A DNA stretch of 64,000 nucleotides. It comes from an uncultured Flavobacteriales bacterium (GTDB lineage Bacteria > Bacteroidota > Bacteroidia > Flavobacteriales > Weeksellaceae). The DNA lies in assembly GCA_937973555.1 (NCBI GenBank), contig CALJKL010000096.1, positions 32,390-96,389 of the forward strand, read 5' to 3'. Positions 25,687 through 34,313 of this stretch are shown here, in pieces. Below the pieces are notes generated by a model. That model had not been told where the DNA came from, ran no database searches, and saw only the letters and a program-made list of their open reading frames with translations. Made by a program: the position numbers and the translations under genes. Numbering within the stretch: position 1 is the first letter of the stretch; each line of letters opens with the position of its first letter.

Positions 25687-26157
25687 ATGGAATTCAAAAA
25701 CAACATTGAAATAAAAATCATTCCCGAAATGCATCTCGCAACGGTAAGAAGTGTAGGCGTGCAAAATATGATGAAAGCTTATGATCAATTGATTTCATGG
25801 GCAATTACAAAAAAACTATTCCCAAAAGAAAATGTAAAAATGATCACCGTATATCATGACAGTTTCAAAACTACTCCAGCAGACAAAGTAAGAATGAGCG
25901 CGGGAATGCTTTTGGAAGAGCCTATGGTAGCGGACGGAGATGTTTTGCCCGAAGCATTATCTTCGGGAAAATATATTGTTGGAAGTTATTTTATCCCGCA
26001 TGAAGAATTCGGGAATGCTTGGGGCGCCCTTTTTCAATGGATGAATGAAAACGGTTTCCATTATAGAAACACACCTCCTTTTGAAATCTACCACAACAAC
26101 TATCAGGATCATCCGGAGAAAAAAAGTTTGGTGGATTTTTACATCCCCGTTTTGTAA
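25687..26157 (+). CDS. GyrI-like small-molecule-binding protein (AraC effector-binding domain)
   Basis: The ATG at 25687 is used; an upstream TTG at 25669 overlaps the -7 box and is unlikely. The product has 156 residues and is one stand-alone GyrI-like/SHS2 tandem domain: IKIIPEMHLATVRSVG, then SGKYIVGSYFIPHEEFGNAW and the ending DFYIPVL. These domains bind small molecules in multidrug-response regulators or act alone. No DNA-binding part is present. Its stop touches the LytTR-type direct repeat of the next operon. Confidence 0.85.
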   Translation: MEFKNNIEIKIIPEMHLATVRSVGVQNMMKAYDQLISWAITKKLFPKENVKMITVYHDSFKTTPADKVRMSAGMLLEEPMVADGDVLPEALSSGKYIVGSYFIPHEEFGNAWGALFQWMNENGFHYRNTPPFEIYHNNYQDHPEKKSLVDFYIPVL

Positions 26158-26186
26158 CCATTCAGTTAAGAAAAACAACCGTTCGG
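26157..26186 (+). promoter_or_regulatory. LytTR-type operator: two direct repeats 21 bases apart
   Basis: ACCATTCAG (26157-26165) and ACCGTTCGG (26178-26186) are direct repeats with a 12-base spacer. The second matches the known LytTR half-site pattern [TA][AC][CA]GTTN[AG][TG] fully and the first differs at one base. The site ends 33 bases before the -7 box of the kinase/regulator operon, where an activator would sit. The likely binder is the LytTR regulator encoded at 28462. Confidence 0.72.
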
Positions 26187-26219
26187 TAAGATATTATTTA
26201 AAAAGGCAAAGGCTCTTGG

Positions 26220-26227
26220 TACATTTG
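26220..26227 (+). promoter_or_regulatory. -7 box of the LytS/2TM/LytTR operon
   Basis: TACATTTG matches TANNTTTG and lies 20 bases before the kinase ATG. No good TTG is seen 19 bases upstream (TTTA instead), which fits a promoter that needs an activator at the repeats just upstream. Confidence 0.55.
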
Positions 26228-26247
26228 TCTCATTAAAATAAAAAATT

Positions 26248-27573
26248 ATGCAACCCAGAATTATCTCCTTATTTTGGATTAGTCTTGGAATAGGATGTGT
26301 TTCATTTCTTATAACCGCACACTCCAAAACTCTGGAAAATCTTATCATCAATATTCTTATTTCATCTATGTATACATTTGTGATTGGGATGGGAAATATG
26401 ATGTTGAATGATTTTTTGGATCAAAAATTTTCTTGGATAGAAGAAACAAAATCCAGAGCCATAGCAGCAATAACAGGCACCTTAATCCTAAACATCGTTT
26501 TGGTTTTGGTATGTAACTACATCAATTTTGTTGTTATTCAAAAACGAAGTCTAGAAAATCTGTTTAATGGAGAGCTAAACTTCATAAATTGGTTTTTCAT
26601 CAATTTTGCGTTGTTGATTGCTGCCATAGGCCATGCTAGGGGCTTTATGCTCGCCATGAAACAGAATGCCAAAAAAGAAGTGGTAGAGCAAAAACTGATT
26701 GCTAAATCTGCCAACGCACAATTTGAGAGTTTGAAGAATCAACTAGACCCTCATTTCTTGTTCAACTCTTTGAACGTCTTAAGCTCTTTAATAGACGAAA
26801 ACCCCAATCAGGCACAGCAGTTTACAGACTCTATGTCCAAAATTTACCGCTATGTTTTGGAACAAAAAGACAAAGAACTGGTCTCTGTAAAAGAGGAAAT
26901 CAATTTTGCCAAAACCTATTGCGAATTATTGAAAACCCGCTTTGAAGACAGCGTAAGTTTTGAATTTCACATCTCCGATGAAGACCAAAAAGGCTATGTG
27001 GTGCCACTTTCTTTGCAGTTGCTTTTAGAAAATGCCATCAAACATAATTTTGCCACAGTTGCTAAACCACTGCACATTAAAATATACTCGGAAAACGGCA
27101 ACCTCATCATCGAAAATAATCATCAGGCAAGGGAATTGCCCAATAATTCTACGGGTGTGGGCTTAGCAAATATCGTCTCAAGGTATAACCTATTGACGAG
27201 CAGAAATGTCTTTGTAGAAAAATCTGAAACCTTTTTTAGGGTAAAACTTCCTATTTTAACAGAAAAAATAAACACAATGACTAATACCCCATCACAAGAC
27301 CAAACGGCTTACAAAAAAGCCGCCAAAAGAGTAGAAGAACTGAAAGGTTTCTACGGAAATCTTATGTCATACTGCGTTTTCATTCCGTTTTTGTTTTTTA
27401 TCAACTGGCAAACCAGCCCTAATTATTGGTGGGCTTTCTGGCCAATGTTTGGCTGGGGAATTGGGATTTCTATTCATGCCCTCAAAACCTTTGGCATTGG
27501 AAAAGCCTGGGAAGAAAAACAGATTAGAAAATACATGCAGAAAGAAGAAAATAAAGCAAGTAATTGGAATTAA
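26248..27573 (+). CDS. LytS/YehU-type sensor histidine kinase fused to a C-terminal 2TM domain
   Basis: The protein has 441 residues. Four membrane segments (about 5-25, 30-52, 68-92, 108-130) precede a coiled linker and a His_kinase domain with QLDPHFLFNSLN (His phosphoacceptor), LLLENAIKHN (N box) and STGVGLANI (G box). After about residue 335 a second unit follows, MTNTPSQDQTAYKKAAKR, then a 2TM domain with GKAWEEKQIRKYM. The 2TM unit matches the three following genes, so it looks like a gene of that family joined to the kinase. It should phosphorylate the LytTR regulator at 28462. Confidence 0.9.
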   Translation: MQPRIISLFWISLGIGCVSFLITAHSKTLENLIINILISSMYTFVIGMGNMMLNDFLDQKFSWIEETKSRAIAAITGTLILNIVLVLVCNYINFVVIQKRSLENLFNGELNFINWFFINFALLIAAIGHARGFMLAMKQNAKKEVVEQKLIAKSANAQFESLKNQLDPHFLFNSLNVLSSLIDENPNQAQQFTDSMSKIYRYVLEQKDKELVSVKEEINFAKTYCELLKTRFEDSVSFEFHISDEDQKGYVVPLSLQLLLENAIKHNFATVAKPLHIKIYSENGNLIIENNHQARELPNNSTGVGLANIVSRYNLLTSRNVFVEKSETFFRVKLPILTEKINTMTNTPSQDQTAYKKAAKRVEELKGFYGNLMSYCVFIPFLFFINWQTSPNYWWAFWPMFGWGIGISIHALKTFGIGKAWEEKQIRKYMQKEENKASNWN

Positions 27574-27575
27574 TT

Positions 27576-27872
27576 ATGGAAAATCAAGAGAATTATAATA
27601 AAAAAATTGCCTACCAAAAAGCAGAAAAAAGAGTAAAAGAAATCAGAACGTATTACTACATAGTTATAGGATTTCTAATTGCAAGTTATTTCATTGTGAG
27701 AAAAAATTACTCTGGAAACATCTTTGATATAGCAAGAAATTATTCTGTTTGGATGGTAATTTCTTGGGCAATTTTTATTCTTGGGTATGGAATTTATCTT
27801 TTTGTTCCCTATTTTCACAAATGGGAGGAAAAGAAAATCAACGAACTCATGAATAAAAACAATAATTTTTAA
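27576..27872 (+). CDS. 2TM-domain membrane protein (copy 1)
   Basis: The ATG at 27576 lies 2 bases after the kinase stop; the longer in-frame TTG start at 27564 is rejected. The product has 98 residues: a basic N-terminal helix (KAEKRVKEIRTYY), two membrane segments (about 25-45 and 55-78), then a charged C-terminal helix with the family signature W-E-E-K-K-I-N-E-L-M. The N-terminal A-x-x-R-V and C-terminal W-E-x-x-x-I motifs are shared by all four 2TM units here. Function unknown; it probably pairs with the kinase. Confidence 0.85.
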   Translation: MENQENYNKKIAYQKAEKRVKEIRTYYYIVIGFLIASYFIVRKNYSGNIFDIARNYSVWMVISWAIFILGYGIYLFVPYFHKWEEKKINELMNKNNNF

Positions 27873-27882
27873 CATACACATT

Positions 27883-28164
27883 ATGGAAAATCAAGATTTA
27901 GAAAAAATAAAATATGAAGCTGCAAAATCACACGTGGTTGCCATTAAGAAATTTGCCATCAGCTTGGTTGTTTTCTGCGTTTTATTCCTCCTTTTTTTTG
28001 GCTCAGACCTTTTAAATATTGACGGATTACATTTTAATTTTAGCAGGGTCTCCATCGTTTTTTGGATTTGGGGAATTATCTTGGCAGTAAGAGGCGTAAA
28101 ACTTTTTGTTTTTGATTATGACTGGGAAAGGAAAACCATTGAAAAATATATGAAAAACAAATAA
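27883..28164 (+). CDS. 2TM-domain membrane protein (copy 2)
   Basis: The protein has 93 residues in the same layout: N-terminal helix with AAKSHVVAIKKF, two membrane segments (about 25-45 and 55-75), and the C-terminal signature DWERKTIEKYM. It is the most diverged copy, since H replaces R in the A-x-x-R-V motif. It lies 10 bases after copy 1 and 2 bases before copy 3. Confidence 0.83.
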   Translation: MENQDLEKIKYEAAKSHVVAIKKFAISLVVFCVLFLLFFGSDLLNIDGLHFNFSRVSIVFWIWGIILAVRGVKLFVFDYDWERKTIEKYMKNK

Positions 28165-28166
28165 TC

Positions 28167-28457
28167 ATGGAAAATTATAACGAAGAAAGTCTACAGTATT
28201 TGCGCGCCAAAAAAAGAGTTAAAAAAGTAAAAGGATTTTACATCCATGCGCTGGTCTTCATTTTAGTCAACTTATTTCTTTTGGTTTTAAAACTCCAAAA
28301 AAGTGATGAAGTAGAAATACATGACTTTGGAGCGATGGGATTTTGGGGAATTGGGTTAATCGCCCATGGCCTATCTGTTTTTATGCCTAATTTTTTCCTC
28401 GGAAAAGACTGGGAAGAGAGAAAGATTAAGGAATTGATGGATAAAGACAAGAGATAG
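28167..28457 (+). CDS. 2TM-domain membrane protein (copy 3)
   Basis: The protein has 96 residues: LRAKKRVKKVKGFYIHALVF, two membrane segments (about 25-42 and 52-74) and the C-terminal GKDWEERKIKELMDK. It is closest to the 2TM unit fused to the kinase (KRVEELKGFYGN and GKAWEEKQI). It lies 4 bases before the regulator gene. Confidence 0.85.
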   Translation: MENYNEESLQYLRAKKRVKKVKGFYIHALVFILVNLFLLVLKLQKSDEVEIHDFGAMGFWGIGLIAHGLSVFMPNFFLGKDWEERKIKELMDKDKR

Positions 28458-28461
28458 AACC

Positions 28462-29202
28462 ATGAAAGTAGTCATCATAGAAGACGAAAAGCCTGCTGCC
28501 AGAAAACTGGAAAGAATGCTGGGGCAATTTCCGGAATTTCAATTAGGAGCCACGCTGCATTCCGTAGAAGAGGCCGTAGAATGGTTTGGTAAAAATGAAC
28601 ACCCTAAATTGATCTTTTCGGATATTGTTTTAGGGGACGGTTTGTCTTTTGATATTTTTGAAAAAGTGCCAACTAAAAGTTTCATCATCTACACCACGGC
28701 TTTTGACCAATACACCTTGAAAGCTTTCAAACTGAACTCTATAGACTACCTTCTGAAGCCCATTTCCGAAGAAGACCTTTTGCAAGCCATCGAAAAATTC
28801 AAAAGTTTTCTGCCTTCGGAAGAGCCCAACAATGCTCAATATTTAAAGGCGCTCATTAAGGAAGAAAAACCACAATTGTCAAGAATTTTGGTGAAAATAG
28901 GCTATAACCTAAAAGTGCTGAAGGTAGAAGAAATATCTTGTTTTTACAGCGAAAACAAAATAGTCTATGCCCAAACTTTAGAACGCAGTTTTCCTACTGA
29001 TTTTACACTTGATGAGCTGGAAGAAGTATTGGAGGAGAACAAATTTTTCCGTGTCAACAGACAGTTTATCATCCATTCAGAATTCATCAAAAATATTCAC
29101 ACTTCGCCTTACTACAATGTGAAATTGATGGCTCAGCCATCTGAAGAAATTACCGTGAGTAGAGAGCGGGTAAAAGATTTTAAAGAATGGCTTATCAAAT
29201 AA
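28462..29202 (+). CDS. LytTR-family response regulator
   Basis: The protein has 246 residues. The receiver domain (1-120) has acidic pocket IEDEK, phosphoacceptor Asp54 in IFSDIVLGDG, and KPISEEDLLQAIEKF. The LytTR DNA-binding domain (about 145-246) has VEEISCFYSENKIVYA and FFRVNRQFIIHSEFIKNI. LytTR proteins bind pairs of 9-base direct repeats about 21 bases apart; such a pair lies at 26157-26186 in front of this operon, so autoregulation is likely. It is the last strongly linked gene of the operon. Confidence 0.94.
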   Translation: MKVVIIEDEKPAARKLERMLGQFPEFQLGATLHSVEEAVEWFGKNEHPKLIFSDIVLGDGLSFDIFEKVPTKSFIIYTTAFDQYTLKAFKLNSIDYLLKPISEEDLLQAIEKFKSFLPSEEPNNAQYLKALIKEEKPQLSRILVKIGYNLKVLKVEEISCFYSENKIVYAQTLERSFPTDFTLDELEEVLEENKFFRVNRQFIIHSEFIKNIHTSPYYNVKLMAQPSEEITVSRERVKDFKEWLIK

Positions 29203-29211
29203 TCTAGAATT

Positions 29212-29535
29212 ATGAAAAAACTATCCATTTTTATTATACTATCAGTAATAAGTTGTAATCCTAAAACATTTACTCTTAAGGACAAGGATTACAAAAAATT
29301 TTTTTTAGATAAAGAGATTAAAAAAGGATATAAAGAAGGGGTTCTTTCAAAAAAACCTTTAGTTGTAATAAATGGTGTTGTCTTTAAATACAATGAAAAC
29401 GCAGACACTATTGCAATTCCTTTAAATAAAGGAAATATTGAATCAATTAATCTTCTTAATGGGAAAAGCGCAAAAGCTATTTTTAATGAAGGAGCTAGAG
29501 GTGCGGTTATAATTAATACCTTTCCTACTAACTAA
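29212..29535 (+). CDS. Small lipoprotein with a TonB-plug-like tail
   Basis: The protein has 107 residues with a lipoprotein signal (MKKLSIFIILSVISC, Cys at 15). The C-terminal half reads KKPLVVINGVVFKY and then AKAIFNEGARGAVIINT. These resemble the TonB receptor plug segments where a variable domain names a residue and GA-x-GVI-x-I-x-T follows. No barrel follows, so it is a plug-like mini-protein. It lies 10 bases after the LytTR gene and could belong to that operon. Its 3' end overlaps mnmA by 8 bases tail to tail. Function unknown. Confidence 0.65.
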   Translation: MKKLSIFIILSVISCNPKTFTLKDKDYKKFFLDKEIKKGYKEGVLSKKPLVVINGVVFKYNENADTIAIPLNKGNIESINLLNGKSAKAIFNEGARGAVIINTFPTN

Positions 29536-30715
29536 TCACCCCGCTTCCCAATAATTCCTCATCTTTATACCAAGCCGCAAACTGCCCTTCCGCGATAGCA
29601 GATTGTGGATTTTCGAATTCTATATAAAGTCCGTCTTCAAACTGATAAAGCGTGGCTTTTTCCAAAGGTTGGCGGTAACGGATTCTGGCAGAAACTTCCA
29701 TGGATTCTCCGTTTTTCAAGCGTAAATCTTCACGAACCCAATGGATGTCTTGAGGCTCTATTTTCAAAGCCTTTCTAAACAAGCCTGGGAAATCTTTTCC
29801 TTCGCCTACAAAAACCAAATTTTCTTGAATATCTCTGTAAATCAAGAAACAAGATTCTTTGTGGCCCCCAATGCCGAGTCCTTTGCTTTGTCCGTTGGTA
29901 TAGAAATGGGCACCCAAATGTTTTCCTATGATTTTGCCATCAGATTTTTTATAGTGAATCTTAGCCGATAAAAAGTCTAATTCCTCTTTTTTGTTATTAA
30001 AAACAGGCGTTTCTTTATGATACTCTGGGAAATCTCTGAAAATTTCTACAATTTCTCCTTCCTTAGCCTTCAATTGCTGCTGAAGAAAAGTAGGCAAACT
30101 TACTTTGCCAATGAAACATAGGCCTTGAGAATCCTTCTTTTCTGCTGTTGCCAAACCTAATTCTTTGGCGATTTCTCTAACTTGAGGCTTCGTTAATTCT
30201 CCAATCGGGAAAAGAGCCTTAGAAAGCTGCTCTTGATTCAGTTGACACAAAAAATAACTTTGGTCTTTGTTGTTGTCTTTCCCTGCTAATAATTGATAAC
30301 CTTCTTTTCCGTTTTCATCGGTGAAAGAATCTAAACGGGCATAATGTCCTGTTGCCACTTTTTCGGCGCCTAAAGAAAGGGCGGTTTCTAAGAAAACATC
30401 AAATTTTACTTCTCGGTTACACAATACATCCGGATTCGGCGTTCTTCCCTTTTCGTATTCTGCAAACATATAATCTACAATGCGTTCTTTGTAAAGTTCG
30501 CTCATGTCTATCACCTGAAAAGGAATGCCCAATTTTTGGGCTACCAATAGGGCATCATTGCTGTCTTCTATCCATGGACATTCGTCTTCCAGAGTTACAG
30601 ACGCGTCGTTCCAGTTTCTCATAAAAAGGCCAATAACCTCATGTCCTTTCTGTTGCAACAGATATGCTGCAACGCTGGAATCTACACCTCCGGAAAGACC
30701 TACCACTATTTTCAT
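29528..30715 (-). CDS. mnmA: tRNA-specific 2-thiouridylase
   Basis: The protein has 395 residues. It adds sulfur to U34 of tRNA Lys, Glu and Gln, which sharpens decoding. The PP-loop GLSGGVDSS (6-14) binds ATP, and the two catalytic Cys are C99 (PDVLCN) and C200 (DSQGLC). It is slightly longer than the E. coli enzyme. It runs alone on this strand, and its 3' end overlaps the plug-like lipoprotein gene by 8 bases, so the two transcripts run into each other. Confidence 0.95.
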   Translation of the reverse strand: MKIVVGLSGGVDSSVAAYLLQQKGHEVIGLFMRNWNDASVTLEDECPWIEDSNDALLVAQKLGIPFQVIDMSELYKERIVDYMFAEYEKGRTPNPDVLCNREVKFDVFLETALSLGAEKVATGHYARLDSFTDENGKEGYQLLAGKDNNKDQSYFLCQLNQEQLSKALFPIGELTKPQVREIAKELGLATAEKKDSQGLCFIGKVSLPTFLQQQLKAKEGEIVEIFRDFPEYHKETPVFNNKKEELDFLSAKIHYKKSDGKIIGKHLGAHFYTNGQSKGLGIGGHKESCFLIYRDIQENLVFVGEGKDFPGLFRKALKIEPQDIHWVREDLRLKNGESMEVSARIRYRQPLEKATLYQFEDGLYIEFENPQSAIAEGQFAAWYKDEELLGSGVIS

Positions 30716-30855
30716 CTTTAATTCAAAAGTTTTAATTCAAAAGTCAAAAAAAATAAAATCGACTTTTCAGATGCAAAATTACGAATTATAAAGTCAATTG
30801 AAATTTTTCCGTTAAATTTGAATCATAGAAATAAATCATCATTTAAAAACAATAT

Positions 30856-31362
30856 ATGAAAAAACTGATATTGGCCTTTTCTGTACTTATTACTTCCCTT
30901 GTTTTTGCTCAAAATAGTCCGTGGACATTTGGAGGCTCTTTTGGAATCAACAATCGTTTTGGCGCCAATAGTGGTTTCGGAGTGCATATTTCTCCTAGAG
31001 CAGGCTACAAGGTTTCTGAAAATCTAGAAATTGGAATGACGGCGGGTATAGATTGGCAAAATTCTTCTTACTCTTACTCTACTCTTTTTGGCATTGGACC
31101 CTATGCCAATTACTATTTTGGAAGAAAATTTTATTTGAGCAGTCAATTTCAAGAATATATTATCAATCAGAACATAAAATCAACTGACACTCGTGTAGGC
31201 TATAATGAGTCCGCATTATATTTTGGTGGTGGCTATATCCAGCAAATTAATACTCATACTTATCTCCAAATTGGTGTCCTATACAATGTGCTTTGGAAAG
31301 AAACCTCCAGCATTTTCAGCAGCGGTTTTACCCCTAATATTGGAATTGTTTTTGGCTTGTAA
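30856..31362 (+). CDS. Small outer-membrane beta-barrel protein
   Basis: The protein has 168 residues with a signal peptide (1-19, ending LVFAQ). The rest alternates hydrophobic and polar residues, is rich in Gly/Tyr/Asn, and ends in an aromatic/hydrophobic strand (NIGIVFGL), as in 8-stranded barrels. A TAAATTTG -7 box lies at 30813-30820. It is convergent with clpC through a shared terminator. The specific role is unknown. Confidence 0.72.
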   Translation: MKKLILAFSVLITSLVFAQNSPWTFGGSFGINNRFGANSGFGVHISPRAGYKVSENLEIGMTAGIDWQNSSYSYSTLFGIGPYANYYFGRKFYLSSQFQEYIINQNIKSTDTRVGYNESALYFGGGYIQQINTHTYLQIGVLYNVLWKETSSIFSSGFTPNIGIVFGL

Positions 31363-31379
31363 ATTCAATATACAATAAA

Positions 31380-31407
31380 AAAACCACCAAAAAATTTCGG
31401 TGGTTTT
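31380..31407. terminator. Bidirectional terminator between the barrel gene and clpC
   Basis: AAAACCACC pairs with GGTGGTTTT; an A-run precedes and a T-rich stretch follows. It serves both convergent genes. Confidence 0.85.
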
Positions 31408-31411
31408 CTCT

Positions 31412-33928
31412 TTATGCTTTTTCTTTAGATTTTTTTGGCGCTTCGCCTTCTAAAGCATCCTTGGCTTCATTCAGTTTTAGAATTACTTCTTCACCTTCTG
31501 TAAGCTGTTTGTTCACCAACATTTCTGCCAATAGATCTTCTATATACTTTTGGATGGCACGTTTTAGTGGCCTTGCCCCGAAGTCTTTGTCCCAACCTTT
31601 TTCAGCAATGAAATCTTTTGCCTCGTCGGTCAATTCTACTTTGTAGTTTAGTTTTTCTAAACGTTTGTAGAGTTTGCCCAATTCCAAGTCAATGATTTTT
31701 TTGATGTCTTCTTTTTCCAAAGAATTGAAGATGACAATATCGTCTATCCTGTTCAAGAATTCTGGAGCAAATGCTTTTTTCAACGCGTTTTCTATAGTCG
31801 CTCTGGCTCTGGCGTCTGTAGAAGATTTTTTGGCTGATGTGCCAAATCCTACCCCATCACCAAAATCTTTTAAATCTCTGGTTCCAATGTTGGAAGTCAA
31901 AATAATGATGGTATTTCTAAAATCCACTTTTCTGCCCAAAGAATCCGTCACGTGACCTTCGTCCAAAATCTGCAATAGAATATTGAATACATCTGGATGT
32001 GCTTTTTCGATCTCATCCAAAAGCACTACCGCATAAGGTTTTCTTCTTACGGCTTCGGTTAATTGCCCCCCTTCTTCATAGCCCACATATCCTGGAGGCG
32101 CACCCACCAGTCTAGAAACGGCAAATTTTTCCATGTATTCACTCATATCAATTCTGATTAATGCTTCATCAGAATCAAAAAGTTCGCGGGCCATTACTTT
32201 TGCCAATTCTGTTTTACCCACACCGGTTGTTCCCAAGAAGATAAAGGTGCCTATTGGACGGTTAGGGTCTTTCAATCCGGCCCTGTTTCTTTGGATGGCT
32301 TTCACCACTTTTTTCACGGCGTCTTCTTGTCCGATGACTTTTCCGTTTAGCAAATTATCCATTTGGGCCAATTTGTCCATTTCGTTTTTTCCCACCTTGG
32401 TTACCGGCACGCCAGACATCATAGAAACTACTTCTGCCACATTCTCTTCCGTTACCTCTTCTTTTTTCTCTTTCACTTCTTTGTCCCATTTTTCTTGGGC
32501 TGCAGAAAGTTCCATTTGGAGGTGTTCTTCTTCGTCTTTTAGTTTACGGGCTTCTAGATAATCTTGAGCCTTAACTGCTTTTTGTTTCAGTTCCTTTATT
32601 TTTTCAATTTTATCTTCAAACTCAATAATATCGGTAGGAACTTTCATGTTTTTGATATATACCCTAGAGCCCGCTTCATCCATGGCGTCAATGGCCTTGT
32701 CTGGTAAGAAACGGTCTGTGATATATCTCGCGGTCAAATTCACACAAGCGGCAATCGCTTCATCGGTGTAAGTGACATTATGGTGGTCTTCATATTTGTC
32801 TTTAATCTGATTCAGAATCTGAATGGTTTCTTCAATAGAAGTAGGCTCTACCATTACCTTTTGGAAACGTCTTTCTAGAGCGCCGTCTTTTTCTATGTAC
32901 TGACGGTATTCATCTAGCGTAGTGGCTCCAATGCATTGAATTTCTCCTCTTGCTAAAGCCGGTTTGAACATGTTGGAGGCGTCTAAGCTTCCGGTAGAAC
33001 TTCCCGCTCCAACAATGGTGTGCAACTCATCAATAAAAAGGATGACGTCTCTATTTTTTTCAAGTTCTGTCATGATGGCTTTCATCCTTTCTTCGAACTG
33101 ACCTCTGTATTTAGTGCCAGCAACAAGACTCGCCAAATCTAGGGTAATTACTCTTTTACCAAAAAGAACTCTAGATACTTTTTTCTGATTGATTCTCAAA
33201 GCCAATCCTTCTGCAATGGCAGATTTACCAACGCCCGGCTCTCCTATCAAAAGTGGGTTATTTTTCTTTCTTCTCGAAAGAATTTGCGAAACCCTTTCTA
33301 TCTCTTTTTCTCTTCCAATTACTGGGTCTAGTTTCCCTTCTGAGGCTAACGCCGTAAGGTCTCTTCCAAAATTATCGAGTGTAGGTGTTTTGCTTTTTCC
33401 TGTGGCAATATTGCCGGTAGGTTTTTTCATTTGGCTATATTCTTCACGCTCTTCATCGTCATCATAAGCAGAACTTTTTGGCAATTGACCCGAATTTTTC
33501 AGCATGGCTTGATATTCTTTTACCACACTGTCATAGTCTATATCATAAGAACTCAAAATACTGGTGGCAGGATCTTCTATTTTATAGAGAATGCCTAATA
33601 AAAGATGTACGGTGTTGATTTCTGATGCTCGGTATTGTCTGCACTCCAAATCTGCTCTTTTGATGGCATAATCTGCCAATTTGGTGAATGAAATATTTTT
33701 CTTTTCTTCAGCAAAAGGATTAGAACTAATGCTCATGTTCTCTATTTTCCTTTTGATTTGTGTAAGGTCTGCCTGGAGTTTTTCTAAAATATCCTTAGCG
33801 GAATTATCTGTCCCTATAATCCCCAGCAAAAGATGTTCAGTAGACAAAAATTCGCTTTGCAGCCTTTTCGCTTCGCTTTTACTTTGTTTGAAGACTTTGC
33901 TTAAGCCTTCTGAAAATTTATTTTCCAT
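31412..33928 (-). CDS. clpC: ATP-dependent Clp protease ATP-binding subunit ClpC
   Basis: The 838-residue AAA+ unfoldase feeds ClpP. It has a Clp N-domain (1-145), AAA domain 1 with Walker A GEPGVGKS (229-236) and Walker B VILFIDELH, a UVR-type middle region (about 440-465, AQDYLEARKLKDEEEHL), AAA domain 2 with GTTGVGKT (566-573), and a ClpB D2-small C-domain. The UVR region and length mark ClpC rather than ClpB or ClpA. A TAACTTTG -7 box lies on the minus strand at 33982-33989, 53 bases upstream. It is monocistronic. Confidence 0.95.
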   Translation of the reverse strand: MENKFSEGLSKVFKQSKSEAKRLQSEFLSTEHLLLGIIGTDNSAKDILEKLQADLTQIKRKIENMSISSNPFAEEKKNISFTKLADYAIKRADLECRQYRASEINTVHLLLGILYKIEDPATSILSSYDIDYDSVVKEYQAMLKNSGQLPKSSAYDDDEEREEYSQMKKPTGNIATGKSKTPTLDNFGRDLTALASEGKLDPVIGREKEIERVSQILSRRKKNNPLLIGEPGVGKSAIAEGLALRINQKKVSRVLFGKRVITLDLASLVAGTKYRGQFEERMKAIMTELEKNRDVILFIDELHTIVGAGSSTGSLDASNMFKPALARGEIQCIGATTLDEYRQYIEKDGALERRFQKVMVEPTSIEETIQILNQIKDKYEDHHNVTYTDEAIAACVNLTARYITDRFLPDKAIDAMDEAGSRVYIKNMKVPTDIIEFEDKIEKIKELKQKAVKAQDYLEARKLKDEEEHLQMELSAAQEKWDKEVKEKKEEVTEENVAEVVSMMSGVPVTKVGKNEMDKLAQMDNLLNGKVIGQEDAVKKVVKAIQRNRAGLKDPNRPIGTFIFLGTTGVGKTELAKVMARELFDSDEALIRIDMSEYMEKFAVSRLVGAPPGYVGYEEGGQLTEAVRRKPYAVVLLDEIEKAHPDVFNILLQILDEGHVTDSLGRKVDFRNTIIILTSNIGTRDLKDFGDGVGFGTSAKKSSTDARARATIENALKKAFAPEFLNRIDDIVIFNSLEKEDIKKIIDLELGKLYKRLEKLNYKVELTDEAKDFIAEKGWDKDFGARPLKRAIQKYIEDLLAEMLVNKQLTEGEEVILKLNEAKDALEGEAPKKSKEKA

Positions 33929-33981
33929 GATAATATCCCTCGTATGTTTTATAATCTGAAAACATAATCAGATTCTTACAT

Positions 33982-33989
33982 CAAAGTTA
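33982..33989 (-). promoter_or_regulatory. Candidate -7 box of clpC
   Basis: The minus strand reads TAACTTTG, matching TANNTTTG, 53 bases before the clpC ATG. No TTG is seen at the usual 19-base distance. No CtsR/HrcA-like operator was noticed nearby. Confidence 0.45.
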
Positions 33990-34085
33990 CAAATACTTTA
34001 CCAAACTATTATTATGACTTTATGGCATTATTTCACAAAAAAATATGGTAGAAATTAGTACTTTTGTCGTCTTATTTTTTTTAAA

Positions 34086-34304
34086 ATGAACGAATTTTTG
34101 TCAAATTATGTCGGCTATGCCGCCTCTTTTTTTGTAGTATTGAGTTTTATGCTGAAAGACATCAAACAGATTAGGATCATCAATCTTATTGGGTGTATCT
34201 GTTTTGTGATTTATGGATATTTCAATGGTGTGCTTTGGCCTATTATCATTCCGAATGCTTTTTTGTGTGTCATACAGGGCTACCACTTAGCAAAGGCTCA
34301 ATAA
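34086..34304 (+). CDS. Small membrane protein, YgjV-like
   Basis: The protein has 72 residues with three closely spaced hydrophobic stretches (about 7-24, 28-45, 48-65). The pattern VGYAASFFVVLSFMLKD then INLIGCICFVIYGYFNG resembles the YgjV family of inner-membrane proteins of unknown function. A TACTTTTG -7 box lies at 34059-34066. It starts a run with the glycosyltransferase 10 bases downstream. Confidence 0.7.
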   Translation: MNEFLSNYVGYAASFFVVLSFMLKDIKQIRIINLIGCICFVIYGYFNGVLWPIIIPNAFLCVIQGYHLAKAQ

Positions 34305-34313
34305 TTCTATTAT

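Noticed and set aside
21230..25700. Duplicate of the tmRNA 3' end as an integration att site at the far side of the island.
   Set aside because: No second copy of the T-arm/acceptor sequence was seen by eye near either side of the IS.
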